Below, in pieces: positions 38,020 to 46,899 of a stretch of DNA of 64,000 bases. The notes below the pieces were generated by a model. It was given only the letters and a program-made list of their open reading frames with translations, was not told the DNA's origin and did not search any database. Source of the stretch: Histidinibacterium lentulum (lineage in GTDB: Bacteria; Pseudomonadota; Alphaproteobacteria; Rhodobacterales; Rhodobacteraceae). Each line of letters opens with the position of its first letter. Positions within the stretch are counted from its first letter, which is position 1. The stretch spans positions 124,001 to 188,000 of the forward strand of contig NZ_ML119087.1 in NCBI RefSeq assembly GCF_003789055.1, given 5' to 3'. Position numbers and translations under genes: made by a program.

Positions 38020-38840
38020 GCGGCGTCCAGCTTTCTCGTGTTGGGGGTGTGGACGATCTTGCCGCGCAGACGCTGCACCAGCGTGACGAAGTCCGGCTCG
38101 AAGACGAGGTCGATATGGCGCGGGCGCGGAAACTCCACCGCGCTGTCGTCCACGATCCGCCCCGGCCGCGGGCTCATCACGCAGATGCGGCTGGCGAGAT
38201 ACGCCGCCTCGCGCAGGTCGTGGGTCACGAGGATGACCGTGGGCCGCCGCTCGATCCAGAGATCCTGCAGCGTCTGCCACAGCTCCTCTCGGGTGAACTG
38301 GTCAAGCGCGCCGAAGGGCTCGTCGAGCAGCAGCAGGTCCGGCTCGTGGATGAGCGCGCGGCAGAGGTTGGTGCGCTGCATCATCCCGCCGGACAGCTCC
38401 CAGGGGTTGCTGTCGGCAAAGTCGATGAGGCCGACCTTTTCCAGAAGTGCGTCCACGCGGTCCCGGTATTCGCCTTTGCGCTTGGCGCGGAACTCGGTCT
38501 TGAACGGCTTCACGATCTTCAGCGGCAGCATGACGTTGTCGCGCACGGTCATCCACGGCAGCAGCGATGCGCTCTGGAACGCCATCCCGACCCGGAACGG
38601 CGTCGCGCCCAGCTCCCGCCCGGCGAAGAAGATGTTGCCGGTGGTGGGCGCCAGCACCTCGCTCACCAGCTTCAGGATCGTGGACTTTCCGCAGCCCGAC
38701 GGGCCGACGAGGGCGAGGAAATCGCCCTTCGACAGCGTCAGGTCGGTGGGCTTCAACGCCTCGGTTCCGTCCGCGCCGCCGCCGTAGGTGACGCCGACCC
38801 CCTCGAAGACCATGAACTTCTCCGTGCCGTTCTCTTTCAT
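38016..38840 (-). CDS. ABC transporter ATPase, SsuB/TauB type
   Basis: The 274-residue ATPase has Walker A VGPSGCGKST, Q-loop F-Q-S-A-S-L-L-P-W, signature LSGGMMQRTNLCRA, Walker B LLLLDEPFGALD and the H-loop VTHD. The L-P-W after the Q-loop is typical of the nitrate/taurine/THI5 group. An upstream start at 38861 exists, but ATG 38840 (MKENGTEK) gives the usual N-terminus. It is coupled to the permease gene by a 4-base overlap and lies 43 bases after the SDR gene. Confidence 0.93.
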   Translation of the reverse strand: MKENGTEKFMVFEGVGVTYGGGADGTEALKPTDLTLSKGDFLALVGPSGCGKSTILKLVSEVLAPTTGNIFFAGRELGATPFRVGMAFQSASLLPWMTVRDNVMLPLKIVKPFKTEFRAKRKGEYRDRVDALLEKVGLIDFADSNPWELSGGMMQRTNLCRALIHEPDLLLLDEPFGALDQFTREELWQTLQDLWIERRPTVILVTHDLREAAYLASRICVMSPRPGRIVDDSAVEFPRPRHIDLVFEPDFVTLVQRLRGKIVHTPNTRKLDAA

Positions 38841-38883
38841 CGGGCCTCCGATCCGGGGCAATCGTTACGGGAAACGGGCCGCA

Positions 38884-39675
38884 TCACAGCGCGGCCCAGC
38901 CGCCGTCGACGGGCAGATCGACGCCGGTGATCTGCCGCGCACGGTCGGAGGCGAGAAAGAGCGTCGCATCCGCGATATCCTCGTCGGTGCTGATCCGCCC
39001 CAGCGCGTAATCGGACGCATGAAGCGCCGCGGCCTCCTCGAGCGAGATGCCGTGCTGCGCCGCGACCTGCGGAACGACCTTCTCGCGGAACCGCGGCCCG
39101 TCCACCATGCCCGGGGCCACGATGTTGACGGCGATGTTGTCCCGACCAAGCTCCAGCGCAAAGCTCTTGGTCAGCCCGCGCAGGCCCCATTTCGAGCTGG
39201 AATAGCTCAGCCGCATGGCCCGCCCGCGCATCCCGAAGGTGCCGCCCACGTTGACGATCCGCCCCCCGCCGCCCTTCGCCATCACGGGCGCCACGGCGCG
39301 GATCATGTTGAACGGGCCGCGCAGGTTCAGGTGCACGATCTCGTCGAATTCCTCCTGCGTCGTCTCCACGCCGGTCTTGCCGATGGGACCGGTCCCCCCT
39401 GCGACGTTCACCAGCACGTCGATCCGACCGAAGGACGCGGCGATGGCGGCGACGGTCGCCTCCACCTCCGCGCCATCCGTAACGTCGCATTTCAGGACCT
39501 CCACGCGCACGCCCCGACAGCGCGCCTCTTCCGCCACCGGACCGATGGCCAGCGTGTCGCGCCCCAGAAGCGCGAGATGCGCCCCCTCGGCCGCGAACCC
39601 GAGACTGATCGCGGCGCCCATGCCCTTGGCGGGGCCGGTGATCACCGCGACCTTGTTCCTGAGGTTCAGGTCCAT
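38884..39675 (-). CDS. Short-chain dehydrogenase/reductase
   Basis: The 263-residue enzyme has the SDR cofactor motif TGPAKGMG (about 14-21), N-V-A-G-G near 90, and active-site Tyr/Lys in L-S-Y-S-S-S-K with the preceding G-G-T-F. The end D-L-P-V-D-G-G-W is also standard. C-D-V after the second strand (acidic rather than basic) does not settle NAD against NADP. It lies in the transporter operon between the second binding protein and the ATPase, so it probably acts on the imported compound or a side product. The substrate cannot be inferred. Confidence 0.9.
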   Translation of the reverse strand: MDLNLRNKVAVITGPAKGMGAAISLGFAAEGAHLALLGRDTLAIGPVAEEARCRGVRVEVLKCDVTDGAEVEATVAAIAASFGRIDVLVNVAGGTGPIGKTGVETTQEEFDEIVHLNLRGPFNMIRAVAPVMAKGGGGRIVNVGGTFGMRGRAMRLSYSSSKWGLRGLTKSFALELGRDNIAVNIVAPGMVDGPRFREKVVPQVAAQHGISLEEAAALHASDYALGRISTDEDIADATLFLASDRARQITGVDLPVDGGWAAL

Positions 39676-39684
39676 CCTTGCGCC

Positions 39685-40725
39685 TCAGATCAGCTTGTAG
39701 ATTCGCTCGGACTCGGGCGGCAGGAAGGCGTCCGAGAAGATCTCCTCTGGCGCCGGGGTCCGGGGCAGCCCGTCCGCCTCGACCACGATGTCGATCGAGG
39801 TGGCGAAGCGCTCGGGGTCCACGTTGCCAAGCCCGGTGACCGCCAGTTCCGGGTGGTTCATCTCGTCGGTCAGCGTGGCCATGAGCCGCTCGAGCTCCAC
39901 CTCCCTGTTGATCAGCGGCTCGCGGCGGGCGACCGCCTCGATGGCGGCCTCGGGATCGGCCAGCGTATCCGCCACCCCCCGGTTGATGGCCGCGACCATG
40001 CCCGAGACGAGGTCCGGGCTCTCCTCGGCCAGGGCCTTGGGGATGATCAGCCCGTTGGAATAGAGGTCCATCCCGTAGTCGCCGAACTTGATGAAGCGGA
40101 TCTCCTCGTCCGGGTTCATCCCCGACAGCTTGGCCGAGAACCGGATCGTGTTGACGTAGCCGAAGACCCCCTCGACCTGCTCGCTCTTGAGCATCTGCTC
40201 GCGCAGGTTCGACTGGAAGTTCAGGATCTCGATCCCGCTCGTGTCGATGCCGGCGAGATTGGCGAAGGCCGGGAAGAGCTTCAGCGCGCCGTCGTTCGCG
40301 GCCCCGCCCAGCAGGCGCCCCTCGAGATCGGCGGCGGTCATGATGTCCGAGGACGACAGCACCGCCACGGTGAAGGGCGGGGCGTTGTACATCTGGTAGA
40401 CGCAGAGCGGCGCGTCCTCCGGTTCGGTGGAGGCGAGCCGGATCAGCGCGTTCACGTCGCCGAAGCCCACGTCATAGGCGCCGCCCGCGACAGATCCGAC
40501 AGCGGCACCCGACCCGCTGCCCTGGTCGATGACCATTTCGATGCCGGCATCGGCGAAATAGCCGTTGTCCTCGGCGAGGAAGAACCAGGACTGCGGACCC
40601 TGGTAGGTCCAGTTCAGCACCATCCTCAGCGGCCGCAGGTCCTGTGCGAGGGCAGGGGCGGCAAGGCCGAGGGCGGCGGCCGATGCGCCGGAGGTCCGCA
40701 GGAAGTCGCGTCGGGTCATGGGCAT
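39685..40725 (-). CDS. THI5/NMT1-like ABC substrate-binding protein, Tat-exported
   Basis: The 346-residue binding protein starts MPMTRRDFLRTSG, a twin-arginine signal, with cleavage after A-L-A. The mature part begins L-R-M-V-L-N-W and carries D-V-G-F-G-D-V-N-A-L-I and D-L-Y-S-N-G, the marks of NMT1/THI5-like proteins that bind pyrimidine-type ligands. It is a paralogue of the frameshifted protein encoded at 36172-37178, so this cluster has two binding proteins for one permease/ATPase pair. Unlike that copy it uses the Tat route rather than Sec. The gene starts 2 bases after the isochorismatase-family gene stop. Confidence 0.93.
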   Translation of the reverse strand: MPMTRRDFLRTSGASAAALGLAAPALAQDLRPLRMVLNWTYQGPQSWFFLAEDNGYFADAGIEMVIDQGSGSGAAVGSVAGGAYDVGFGDVNALIRLASTEPEDAPLCVYQMYNAPPFTVAVLSSSDIMTAADLEGRLLGGAANDGALKLFPAFANLAGIDTSGIEILNFQSNLREQMLKSEQVEGVFGYVNTIRFSAKLSGMNPDEEIRFIKFGDYGMDLYSNGLIIPKALAEESPDLVSGMVAAINRGVADTLADPEAAIEAVARREPLINREVELERLMATLTDEMNHPELAVTGLGNVDPERFATSIDIVVEADGLPRTPAPEEIFSDAFLPPESERIYKLI

Positions 40726-40727
40726 TG

Positions 40728-41516
40728 TCAGGTCTCCTTCGATGAGGGGGAGGAAAACGCCGGGATCAGCTCGGCGGAGGTGGTGGTGAAGCCGTAGAGC
40801 AGCCGCGTCAGGTAGAGGATCGCGTCGCTCACGAAGGCGGGGGAGGGGGTGCCGCACAGATCCTCGACGATCACGCCGTCGAACCCCTGGAAACAGCCGT
40901 CCGTCATGGTGGCAAAGACGCAGCGGTCGAGGTTGACGCCGGTGAACAGCAGCGTCGTGACCCCCAGCCGGCGCAGGATCTGGTCGAGCTCGTAGTCCCG
41001 GAACCCCGACAGCCGGTGCTTCGAGACATGGATGTCGCCGGGCTCCGCCGCGATGGTCTCGAGGCTGGCGGCGCCCCAGCCGCCGGCCACCAGAACCGGG
41101 CCGCGGGCGCCCGCTTCGCCGTAGCCGCGCGTCCTGCCGCAGTTCGAGCCCTTGTCGATCACGTTCGCGGGCAGGTTGGCCAGATCGGCGCGCACGCCCC
41201 AGTTCAGATGGATGACCGGCACCTCCGCCGCCCGGGCCGCGGCGCAGAGCGCGTTGATGCCGGGGACCAGCGCCGCCAGCGGGGCCACGTCCGCGCCCCG
41301 GTCGGCGGCGAACCAGCCGTCCGGGTGCAGGAAATCGTTCTGCATGTCGACGACGATCACCGCCGTGCGGGCCAGATCGAGCCGCAGCGGCGCGGGCGCG
41401 GCGCCGATCTCCACCGCGCGCACGGGCCGCTCTGCCCGCACGAGGCTCACGCGGGCGCCGTCGCTCTGCCAGCGGTCGCGGGTCTGGCCTCTTGGATGGA
41501 CGGTATCGGGCGGCAT
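40728..41516 (-). CDS. Isochorismatase-family cysteine hydrolase
   Basis: The 262-residue protein has an approximately 45-residue N-terminal extension before the core. Family residues: Asp in VIVVDMQNDFLH, Lys in V-S-K-H-R-L-S-G-F and Cys in F-T-G-V-N-L-D-R-C-V-F-A-T. The core differs from both biuret-hydrolase-like proteins in region 2 (N-L-D-R-C against T-T-x-V-C). It looks closer to the ureidoacrylate/RutB-like or other cysteine hydrolases. It is the first gene of the operon divergent from the LysR gene at 41628. A carbamoyl or ureido group is the expected target. Confidence 0.88.
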   Translation of the reverse strand: MPPDTVHPRGQTRDRWQSDGARVSLVRAERPVRAVEIGAAPAPLRLDLARTAVIVVDMQNDFLHPDGWFAADRGADVAPLAALVPGINALCAAARAAEVPVIHLNWGVRADLANLPANVIDKGSNCGRTRGYGEAGARGPVLVAGGWGAASLETIAAEPGDIHVSKHRLSGFRDYELDQILRRLGVTTLLFTGVNLDRCVFATMTDGCFQGFDGVIVEDLCGTPSPAFVSDAILYLTRLLYGFTTTSAELIPAFSSPSSKET

Positions 41517-41578
41517 CGGCGAATCCCCAGTGTCCGGGGCATGGTGCTGCGTCGCGGCGACCCTGTCTTGTGCTGGTT

Positions 41579-41601
41579 TTTCGGTATAGCGTTGCCCGAA
41601 A
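41579..41601. promoter_or_regulatory. Palindromic candidate operator, LysR/isochorismatase divergent promoter
   Basis: TTTCGG (41579-41584) and CCGAAA (41596-41601) are perfect 6-base inverted arms around 11 bases, in the 111-base divergent region and 26 bases before the LysR start. This fits an autoregulatory site, but nothing in the sequence proves it. Confidence 0.35.
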
Positions 41602-41627
41602 CGCCACACGCCCGCCGGAGACCCGCC

Positions 41628-42527
41628 ATGAAGCACCTGACGACCTTCCGCCTGATCGACGCCATCGCCCGCAGCGGCTCGATCCGCGCGGCGGCGGAAC
41701 GGGTCTCCCAGACGCCGTCCGCCGTGCAGCGCCGCCTTCAGGCCTACGAGGACGATCTGGGCGAACAGATCTTCGAACGCACCTCGGGCGGCGTCCGGCT
41801 CAATGCCGCCGGAGAGCTGGCCATCGTGCATATCCGCGAGGTTCTGGCCGAGACCGACCGCCTGCGCTCACGGCTGGCGGACCTGTCGGGCGTGCGCCGC
41901 GGTCATGTGGCCATCGCCTGCAGCCAGGCGCTGACGCCCTATTTCCTGCCGGCCGAGATCGCCCGCTACCAGAGCGAGTTTCCCAAGGTGACCTTCGATG
42001 TCGAAGTGATGGAGCATTCCGCCGCCGCCGTGGCGATCGAGAATTTCAGCGTCGACGTGGCGCTGGTCTTCGACGAACGCAGCATGCCCGACTACGAGGT
42101 GCGGCTTGCCCTGCCGCAGAGGCTGGTGGCGATCATGGCCGACGGGCATCCGCTGGCGCGGGAGAAGAGCCTGCGCCTGCGTCAGTGCCTCCAGTTCCCG
42201 CTGGTCCTGCCGACGCAGAATTTCGGTGGGCGCGCGCTGCTGGAACGGGCGCTTCAGGGCAAGTCCTTCGCCGAAGGCCCCCGCCTGCAAAGCAATTCCT
42301 TCGAGTATCTCAAGGCCCATGTCGCGCGGACCGACGCCATCTGCTTCCAGATCCGCATCGGCGCGCCGCGCGATGGGACGGGGCAGGGGCTGGTCAGCCG
42401 CGAGATCGACGCCCGCGACATCGACGGCGGGTTCCTCTTCCTCGGTCAGCGCCACGGACGCATCCTGCCCGTGGCCTCCTCCCGGTTCGTCGAACACATC
42501 GCCCGGTCCTTGAACGAGACGGTGTGA
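41628..42527 (+). CDS. LysR-family transcriptional regulator
   Basis: The 299-residue protein has the winged helix-turn-helix at 1-60 (I-A-R-S-G-S-I-R-A-A-A-E-R-V; Q-R-R-L-Q-A-Y-E-D-D-L-G) and a LysR substrate-binding domain after about 90. The ATG at 41628 matches the normal LysR N-terminus; a much longer reading upstream is a shadow. It is divergent from the isochorismatase/THI5-transporter/SDR operon and probably controls it. It is a paralogue of the regulator at 31716. It ends 6 bases from the convergent agmatinase-family gene. Confidence 0.93.
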   Translation: MKHLTTFRLIDAIARSGSIRAAAERVSQTPSAVQRRLQAYEDDLGEQIFERTSGGVRLNAAGELAIVHIREVLAETDRLRSRLADLSGVRRGHVAIACSQALTPYFLPAEIARYQSEFPKVTFDVEVMEHSAAAVAIENFSVDVALVFDERSMPDYEVRLALPQRLVAIMADGHPLAREKSLRLRQCLQFPLVLPTQNFGGRALLERALQGKSFAEGPRLQSNSFEYLKAHVARTDAICFQIRIGAPRDGTGQGLVSREIDARDIDGGFLFLGQRHGRILPVASSRFVEHIARSLNETV

Positions 42528-42533
42528 CCCGCC

Positions 42534-43478
42534 TCAGCGTGGCCGCGCGGGCAGGAGGCACAGCATCTCGTAAAGCAGGTTGGCCGCGATCAGCGCGGTG
42601 TTGCCCGTGGGATCGTAGGGCGGCGAGACCTCCACCAGGTCCGCGCCCACGATGTTGAGCCCCGCCATGCCGCGCACGATCTCCAGCGCCTGCCAGGTCG
42701 ACAGCCCGCCAAGCTCCACCGTCCCCGTTCCCGGCGCGAAGGCCGGATCGAGGCTGTCGATGTCGAAGCTCAGGTAGACCGGCGAATCCCCCACCGTCGC
42801 CCGCACCCGCTCCATCAGTGGCGTCAGGGACCGGTGCCAGCACTCCTCCGCCTGCACGACGGTCCAGCCCTGCCGGCGGCCCCAGTCGAAATCGTCCGCC
42901 GCATAGCCCGTACCGCGCAGCCCGATCTGGAACACCCGGTCGTTCTGCAGACACCCCTCTTCCCACGCCCGCCGGAAGGGACAGCCGTGGGCGACGGTCT
43001 CGCCAAACATGTGCTCGTTGATGTCGGCATGGGCATCCACATGCACCAGCGCCACAGGCCCGTGCCGTTCCTTCATGGCGCGCAGGATCGGCCAGGTCAG
43101 CGTATGGTCCCCGCCCAGCGTCAGCGGCACGGCGCCATGGGCGAGGATGCCGCGATAATGCTCCGCAATGATCTCCACCGACTTCTTCAGATCGAAGGTG
43201 TTGATCGGCACGTCCCCGATATCGGCCACCTGCAAGGCGTCGAAGGGCGCGGCGCCCGTGGCCATGTTGTAGGGCCGGATCATCCGGCTCTCGTCGCGGA
43301 TCTGCCGCGGGCCCAGCCGCGTGCCCGGACGATTCGACGTCCCGATGTCCATGGGAATGCCCACGAAACAGGCATCGAGCCCCTCGGCGGTCTCCTGCGC
43401 GGGCAGGCGCATCATCGTGGCAGGCCCGCCGAAGCGCGGCATCTCGTTGCCGCCAAGGGGCTGGTTCAACTCGCTCAT
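42534..43478 (-). CDS. Agmatinase/guanidinobutyrase-family ureohydrolase
   Basis: The 314-residue binuclear-metal enzyme has all ligand motifs: G-G-D-H-T-L-T-W-P, H-V-D-A-H-A-D-I-N and S-F-D-I-D-S-L-D-P-A-F-A-P-G-T-G. The N-terminal G-T-S-N-R-P-G-T-R-L-G-P-R-Q-I-R is typical of the agmatinase/guanidinobutyrase/guanidinopropionase branch. It removes urea from a guanidino compound, giving an amine such as putrescine or GABA. The ATG at 43478 overlaps the TetR stop as ATGA. Nearby polyamine-type transporters and AguB support a guanidino-amine substrate; which one is open. Confidence 0.9.
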   Translation of the reverse strand: MSELNQPLGGNEMPRFGGPATMMRLPAQETAEGLDACFVGIPMDIGTSNRPGTRLGPRQIRDESRMIRPYNMATGAAPFDALQVADIGDVPINTFDLKKSVEIIAEHYRGILAHGAVPLTLGGDHTLTWPILRAMKERHGPVALVHVDAHADINEHMFGETVAHGCPFRRAWEEGCLQNDRVFQIGLRGTGYAADDFDWGRRQGWTVVQAEECWHRSLTPLMERVRATVGDSPVYLSFDIDSLDPAFAPGTGTVELGGLSTWQALEIVRGMAGLNIVGADLVEVSPPYDPTGNTALIAANLLYEMLCLLPARPR

Positions 43479-44098
43479 GCGTCCTCCGTGGCGATCATCG
43501 CAGCCAGCGGCCGCATCTGCGCCGCCACCGCGCAGCGCAGGGCCTCCAGCGTCATCGAGTCGTCCTTCACGAACTCGATGAACATCATGTTCAGGTTGTT
43601 GAAGATCAACTCGCCGAAGGGCTCGGGGTCGATGTCGTCCCGCACCTCTCCCCGCTCCTTCAGCCGTGCCACCAGCTCGATCACCTGCCCGCAGAGCTTG
43701 CGGTCGAGGGCGGAGTAATGCTGCCCGTTGCGGGTGTCGGGCGCCTCGATCGACAGGGCCATGGCGGTGCGCCACATCTCCTTGCTGAGATAGTTCAGCG
43801 AGTGGTCGTAATACTCGAAGATCAGCGCGAGAAGCGCGGTCTCCACGCCGCGCGGCGGATCGGCGACGATGGCGCTGCCGATCCCGATGACCTCCTCCAC
43901 CTCCAGCGCCACGGTGGCGATCAGGATGTCGCCCTTGGTCTGGTAGTAGTTGTAGACGGTGCCGACCGACACATCCGCCCGGTCCGCCAACTCGTCGAGC
44001 CGGACCGCGCGGTAGCCCCGCGCGCGGAACATCCTGACCGCGGCATCAAGAATGCGTCGCTCGCGGTCCGCCTTCTGCCTGTCGCGCAAGCCCGTCAT
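43475..44098 (-). CDS. TetR-family transcriptional regulator
   Basis: The 207-residue regulator has the TetR helix-turn-helix at about 10-55 (A-A-V-R-M-F-R-A-R-G-Y, then D-V-S-V-G-T-V-Y-N-Y-Y-Q-T-K-G-D-I-L) and a helical ligand domain. I choose the ATG at 44098, which has GGGAGAA upstream; a start 11 codons earlier is possible. It is co-transcribed with the ureohydrolase and divergent from the polyamine-type ABC operon. The palindrome in the shared promoter region (44139-44166) is the obvious candidate operator. Confidence 0.92.
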   Translation of the reverse strand: MTGLRDRQKADRERRILDAAVRMFRARGYRAVRLDELADRADVSVGTVYNYYQTKGDILIATVALEVEEVIGIGSAIVADPPRGVETALLALIFEYYDHSLNYLSKEMWRTAMALSIEAPDTRNGQHYSALDRKLCGQVIELVARLKERGEVRDDIDPEPFGELIFNNLNMMFIEFVKDDSMTLEALRCAVAAQMRPLAAMIATEDA

Positions 44099-44138
44099 CC
44101 GTTCTCCCGGCGTAAATTGAGCCAAATCCAAAATTTAT

Positions 44139-44166
44139 GTTGACTGCAAAAATGAACGCACTCAAC
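44139..44166. promoter_or_regulatory. 28-base palindromic candidate TetR operator
   Basis: GTTGACTGC (44139-44147) and GCACTCAAC (44158-44166) match as inverted arms at 8 of 9 positions around a 10-base core. The palindrome lies in an A/T-rich 124-base region between the TetR gene and the ABC operon, where both promoters must be. Arm size and spacing suit a TetR dimer or pair of dimers. Confidence 0.5.
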
Positions 44167-44222
44167 TTTTTTCTTCAGAAGCCGCCCCCGATGCGGCCCG
44201 CACATGGATCAGGGAGACGCGA

Positions 44223-45281
44223 ATGACCTACAGGACCTTCACCCGCCTCGCCGCGACCACGGCCCTCGCCGGCCTCGGCGGGGCCGCCGCCGCGCAAGAG
44301 GAACTCAACGCGCTGGTCTGGTGCGACCACACCGACCCCGCGCTGATCGAGCCCTTCGAGGAGGCGCACGGCGTCACCGTGAACCTGCGCGAGTACGAGG
44401 GCACGGGCGCCGCGCTCGCCCTCCTGGAGCAGTCCCGCCCCGGCGACTGGGACGTTCTGGTGATCGACGGCATCGACGTCTTCCGCGCCATCGACGCGGG
44501 CATCCTCGCCGCCCTGCCCGAGGAGGAGCTGCCCACCGCCGACTTCTTCCCCGAGGTCGTGATGGCCGAGAACAACAGCCGCGACGGCGTCACCTACGCG
44601 GTGACCGAGAAATTCGGCTACAACACCATCTCCTACAACGCGAACGCGGTGGACCCCGCCGACATGGAGGACCTGACCCGCGTCTGGTCAGAGGCCTATG
44701 ACGGCCGCATCTCGATCTACGACTACTACCTGCCGGTGATGGGCCTCGCCGCCATGGCGCAGGGCATCGACACGGCCGCCATCGACGCCGAGGCGCTGGG
44801 CCCCATCGGCGAGACGCTCGCCGAGATGCGCAGCCGTGCCGCCTCCGTCGCCGGCGTCGTGGCCGCCCAGACCGCGCTCGCCACGGGCGAGGTCGATATC
44901 GTCGTCGGCGGCGGCGAGTGGCTGACCGCGGTGCTGGCCGAGGAACGCCCGGAACTGACCTGGACGATCCCCTCGCAGGGCGCCGTGCGCTGGACCCAGT
45001 CCATCGGCGTGCTCGAAGGCAGCGAGAATCCCGATCTCGCCCTCGAATTCGTCAAGTATATCGTCAGCCCCGAGGGCCAGGCCCGCCTCGCCACCTCCTC
45101 CTGTTTCTGGGGGATGCCCGCCAATGCCGCGGCGGGCGACGTGCTGACCGACGAGCAGAAGGCCGTGCTGCGCTGGGACGACCAGGAGGACTACCTCGCC
45201 CGCACGCAGCTCTACCCCGCACCCGATACCGACCTCGACATCGAGATGCAGGACCTCTGGCTGAACACCCTTCAGCAGTGA
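44223..45281 (+). CDS. ABC substrate-binding protein, spermidine/putrescine type
   Basis: The 352-residue periplasmic protein has a Sec signal ending A-A-A-A-Q near residue 25. The mature part reads L-N-A-L-V-W-C-D-H-T-D-P, with V-L-V-I-D-G-I-D-V and G-E-W-L-T-A-V, typical of PotD/SBP_bac family members. It carries a G-G-G-E-W in the ligand-pocket region. AGGGAGAC precedes the ATG. Next come two permeases and the ATPase in a tight operon. The ligand is probably a polyamine or small cationic amine; other organic-amine ligands occur in this family. Confidence 0.9.
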   Translation: MTYRTFTRLAATTALAGLGGAAAAQEELNALVWCDHTDPALIEPFEEAHGVTVNLREYEGTGAALALLEQSRPGDWDVLVIDGIDVFRAIDAGILAALPEEELPTADFFPEVVMAENNSRDGVTYAVTEKFGYNTISYNANAVDPADMEDLTRVWSEAYDGRISIYDYYLPVMGLAAMAQGIDTAAIDAEALGPIGETLAEMRSRAASVAGVVAAQTALATGEVDIVVGGGEWLTAVLAEERPELTWTIPSQGAVRWTQSIGVLEGSENPDLALEFVKYIVSPEGQARLATSSCFWGMPANAAAGDVLTDEQKAVLRWDDQEDYLARTQLYPAPDTDLDIEMQDLWLNTLQQ

Positions 45282-46129
45282 GCGCGCAGACCGCCACGAT
45301 CCGGGGCTGGGGCTTTCTCGCCCCGGCCGTTCTCTGGACGCTGGCGTTCTTCATCGTGCCCTTCGTCGTGATGGGCGCGATGAGCCTTGCCACGCTGGAC
45401 GGGCGCACGCTCGTCTGGGGCCTCAGCCTCGACAACTACCGCGAACTCGCGGGGCAGGCCTATCTCGCCCGCGCCATCGCCGTGTCGCTGGAAATCACCC
45501 TGACCGTCACCCTGGTGTCGGTCCTTCTGGCCTATCCGCTGGCATGGATCATCGCCTACCGCGTCCCGCCGCGCTGGCAGAGGCTGGTGCTCCTCCTCGC
45601 GATCCTGCCGTTCTGGACCTCCTACGTCGTGCGCTCCTACGCCTGGCTTCTGGTGCTGGCGCGCGACGGGGTGGTGAACCAGACGCTGATGGGCCTTGGC
45701 CTGATCGCCGAGCCGCTGACGCTGGCGAACACCCGCTTCGCCACAGTGACGGGCTTCGTCCATTTCTTCGTGATGCTGCTGACGCTGACGATCTACGCCA
45801 ATCTCGTCCAGCTCTCGCCGAACTACCGCAAGGCGGCGATGGACCTCGGCGCCAATGCCTTTCAGACCTTCCGGCACGTGATCCTGCCGCTGACCCTCCC
45901 GGGCATCATGACCGGCGCCTTCCTGACCTTCGTCCTGTGCATCGGCGACTACATCACGCCGCAGATCCTCGGCGGGAACACCGAACTGACCGTGCCGCAG
46001 GTGATCATGGTCCAGCTCGGCCGGCGCGCCGATTTCCCGCTTGCCGCGGCGCTGGCCATCGTGCTCATGGGCATCGTGACGCTGGCCTATCTCGCCATGG
46101 CGCGCTGGCTGAGGCTCGACCGGCTGTGA
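45278..46129 (+). CDS. ABC transporter permease, PotB type
   Basis: The 283-residue membrane protein has about six hydrophobic segments. Its EAA-type loop reads Y-R-K-A-A-M-D-L-G-A-N-A-F-Q-T-F-R-H-V-I-L-P-L-T-L-P-G-I near 185-212. The GTG at 45278 overlaps the binding-protein stop as GTGA, which fixes the start; the longer reading is a shadow. This is the first permease of the polyamine-type system. Confidence 0.92.
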   Translation: MSAQTATIRGWGFLAPAVLWTLAFFIVPFVVMGAMSLATLDGRTLVWGLSLDNYRELAGQAYLARAIAVSLEITLTVTLVSVLLAYPLAWIIAYRVPPRWQRLVLLLAILPFWTSYVVRSYAWLLVLARDGVVNQTLMGLGLIAEPLTLANTRFATVTGFVHFFVMLLTLTIYANLVQLSPNYRKAAMDLGANAFQTFRHVILPLTLPGIMTGAFLTFVLCIGDYITPQILGGNTELTVPQVIMVQLGRRADFPLAAALAIVLMGIVTLAYLAMARWLRLDRL

Positions 46130-46899
46130 GACGCCTCGTGCCCTGGGCCTACGCCCTCGCCCTCTTCGGCTTCATCTACCTGCCGGTGGCCACGCTGGTG
46201 CTGTTCTCCTTCCAGAACGGCAGCCTCCCCGTGCCGCCCTTCAACGGGCCGAGCCTGCGCTGGTACGGCGACGTCCTCGGCGACGACCGCCTTGTGGAGG
46301 CGCTGCTCAACTCGCTGATGGTGGCGCTCGGGTCTTCCGCCATTGCCGTGGCGCTGGGCTTCTCCGCCGCCTATGCCCTCGCGCGGCACGTCCTGCCGGC
46401 CTCCGCGCTCTGGCGCGCGCTGCTGATCGCGCCGCTGACGGTCAGCTACCTGATCGTGGGCCTCGGCCTTCTGATCGTGGTGCAGCGCCTCGGCCTCGGC
46501 CTCTCGCTCTGGACCGCCGGGATCGGCCATGTCGTCATCAACCTGCCGATCGCCTTCGCCATCATCTACGCCTCCATGGGCGCGCAGCAGCAGAACGCCG
46601 AACGCGCCGCGCGCGATCTGGGCGCGGACGAGGCGCGCGTGGTGCTGCTCGTGACCGTGCCGATGCTGGCGCCCGCGATCCTCGCCGCCTTCTTCCTGTC
46701 CGTGACGCTCAGCTGGGACGAATTCATCATCGCCTTCCTTCTGACCCGCTTCGACGTCACCTTGCCGGTGGAGATCTGGTCCATGCTCCGCTCGGGCCTC
46801 TCGCCACGGCTCAACGCCATCGGCAGCCTTGTCTTCCTCGTGTCGGTCAGCGCCGTCCTTCTTCTCGAACTCACCGTCTTCAGGAAACGCCGCAGATGA
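46126..46899 (+). CDS. ABC transporter permease, PotC type
   Basis: The 257-residue membrane protein has six hydrophobic segments and the loop A-E-R-A-A-R-D-L-G-A-D-E-A-R near 160, followed by V-P-M-L-A-P-A-I. S-W-D-E-F-I-I-A-F-L near 200 is typical of the PotC side. The GTG at 46126 overlaps the first permease stop as GTGA. It overlaps the ATPase gene by 4 bases. Confidence 0.92.
   Translation: MRRLVPWAYALALFGFIYLPVATLVLFSFQNGSLPVPPFNGPSLRWYGDVLGDDRLVEALLNSLMVALGSSAIAVALGFSAAYALARHVLPASALWRALLIAPLTVSYLIVGLGLLIVVQRLGLGLSLWTAGIGHVVINLPIAFAIIYASMGAQQQNAERAARDLGADEARVVLLVTVPMLAPAILAAFFLSVTLSWDEFIIAFLLTRFDVTLPVEIWSMLRSGLSPRLNAIGSLVFLVSVSAVLLLELTVFRKRRR

Noticed and set aside
44140-44168. TTGACT at 44140 as a strong -35 element
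   Set aside because: With 17-base spacing the -10 would be CAACTT, a poor match. The palindrome explains the sequence better.
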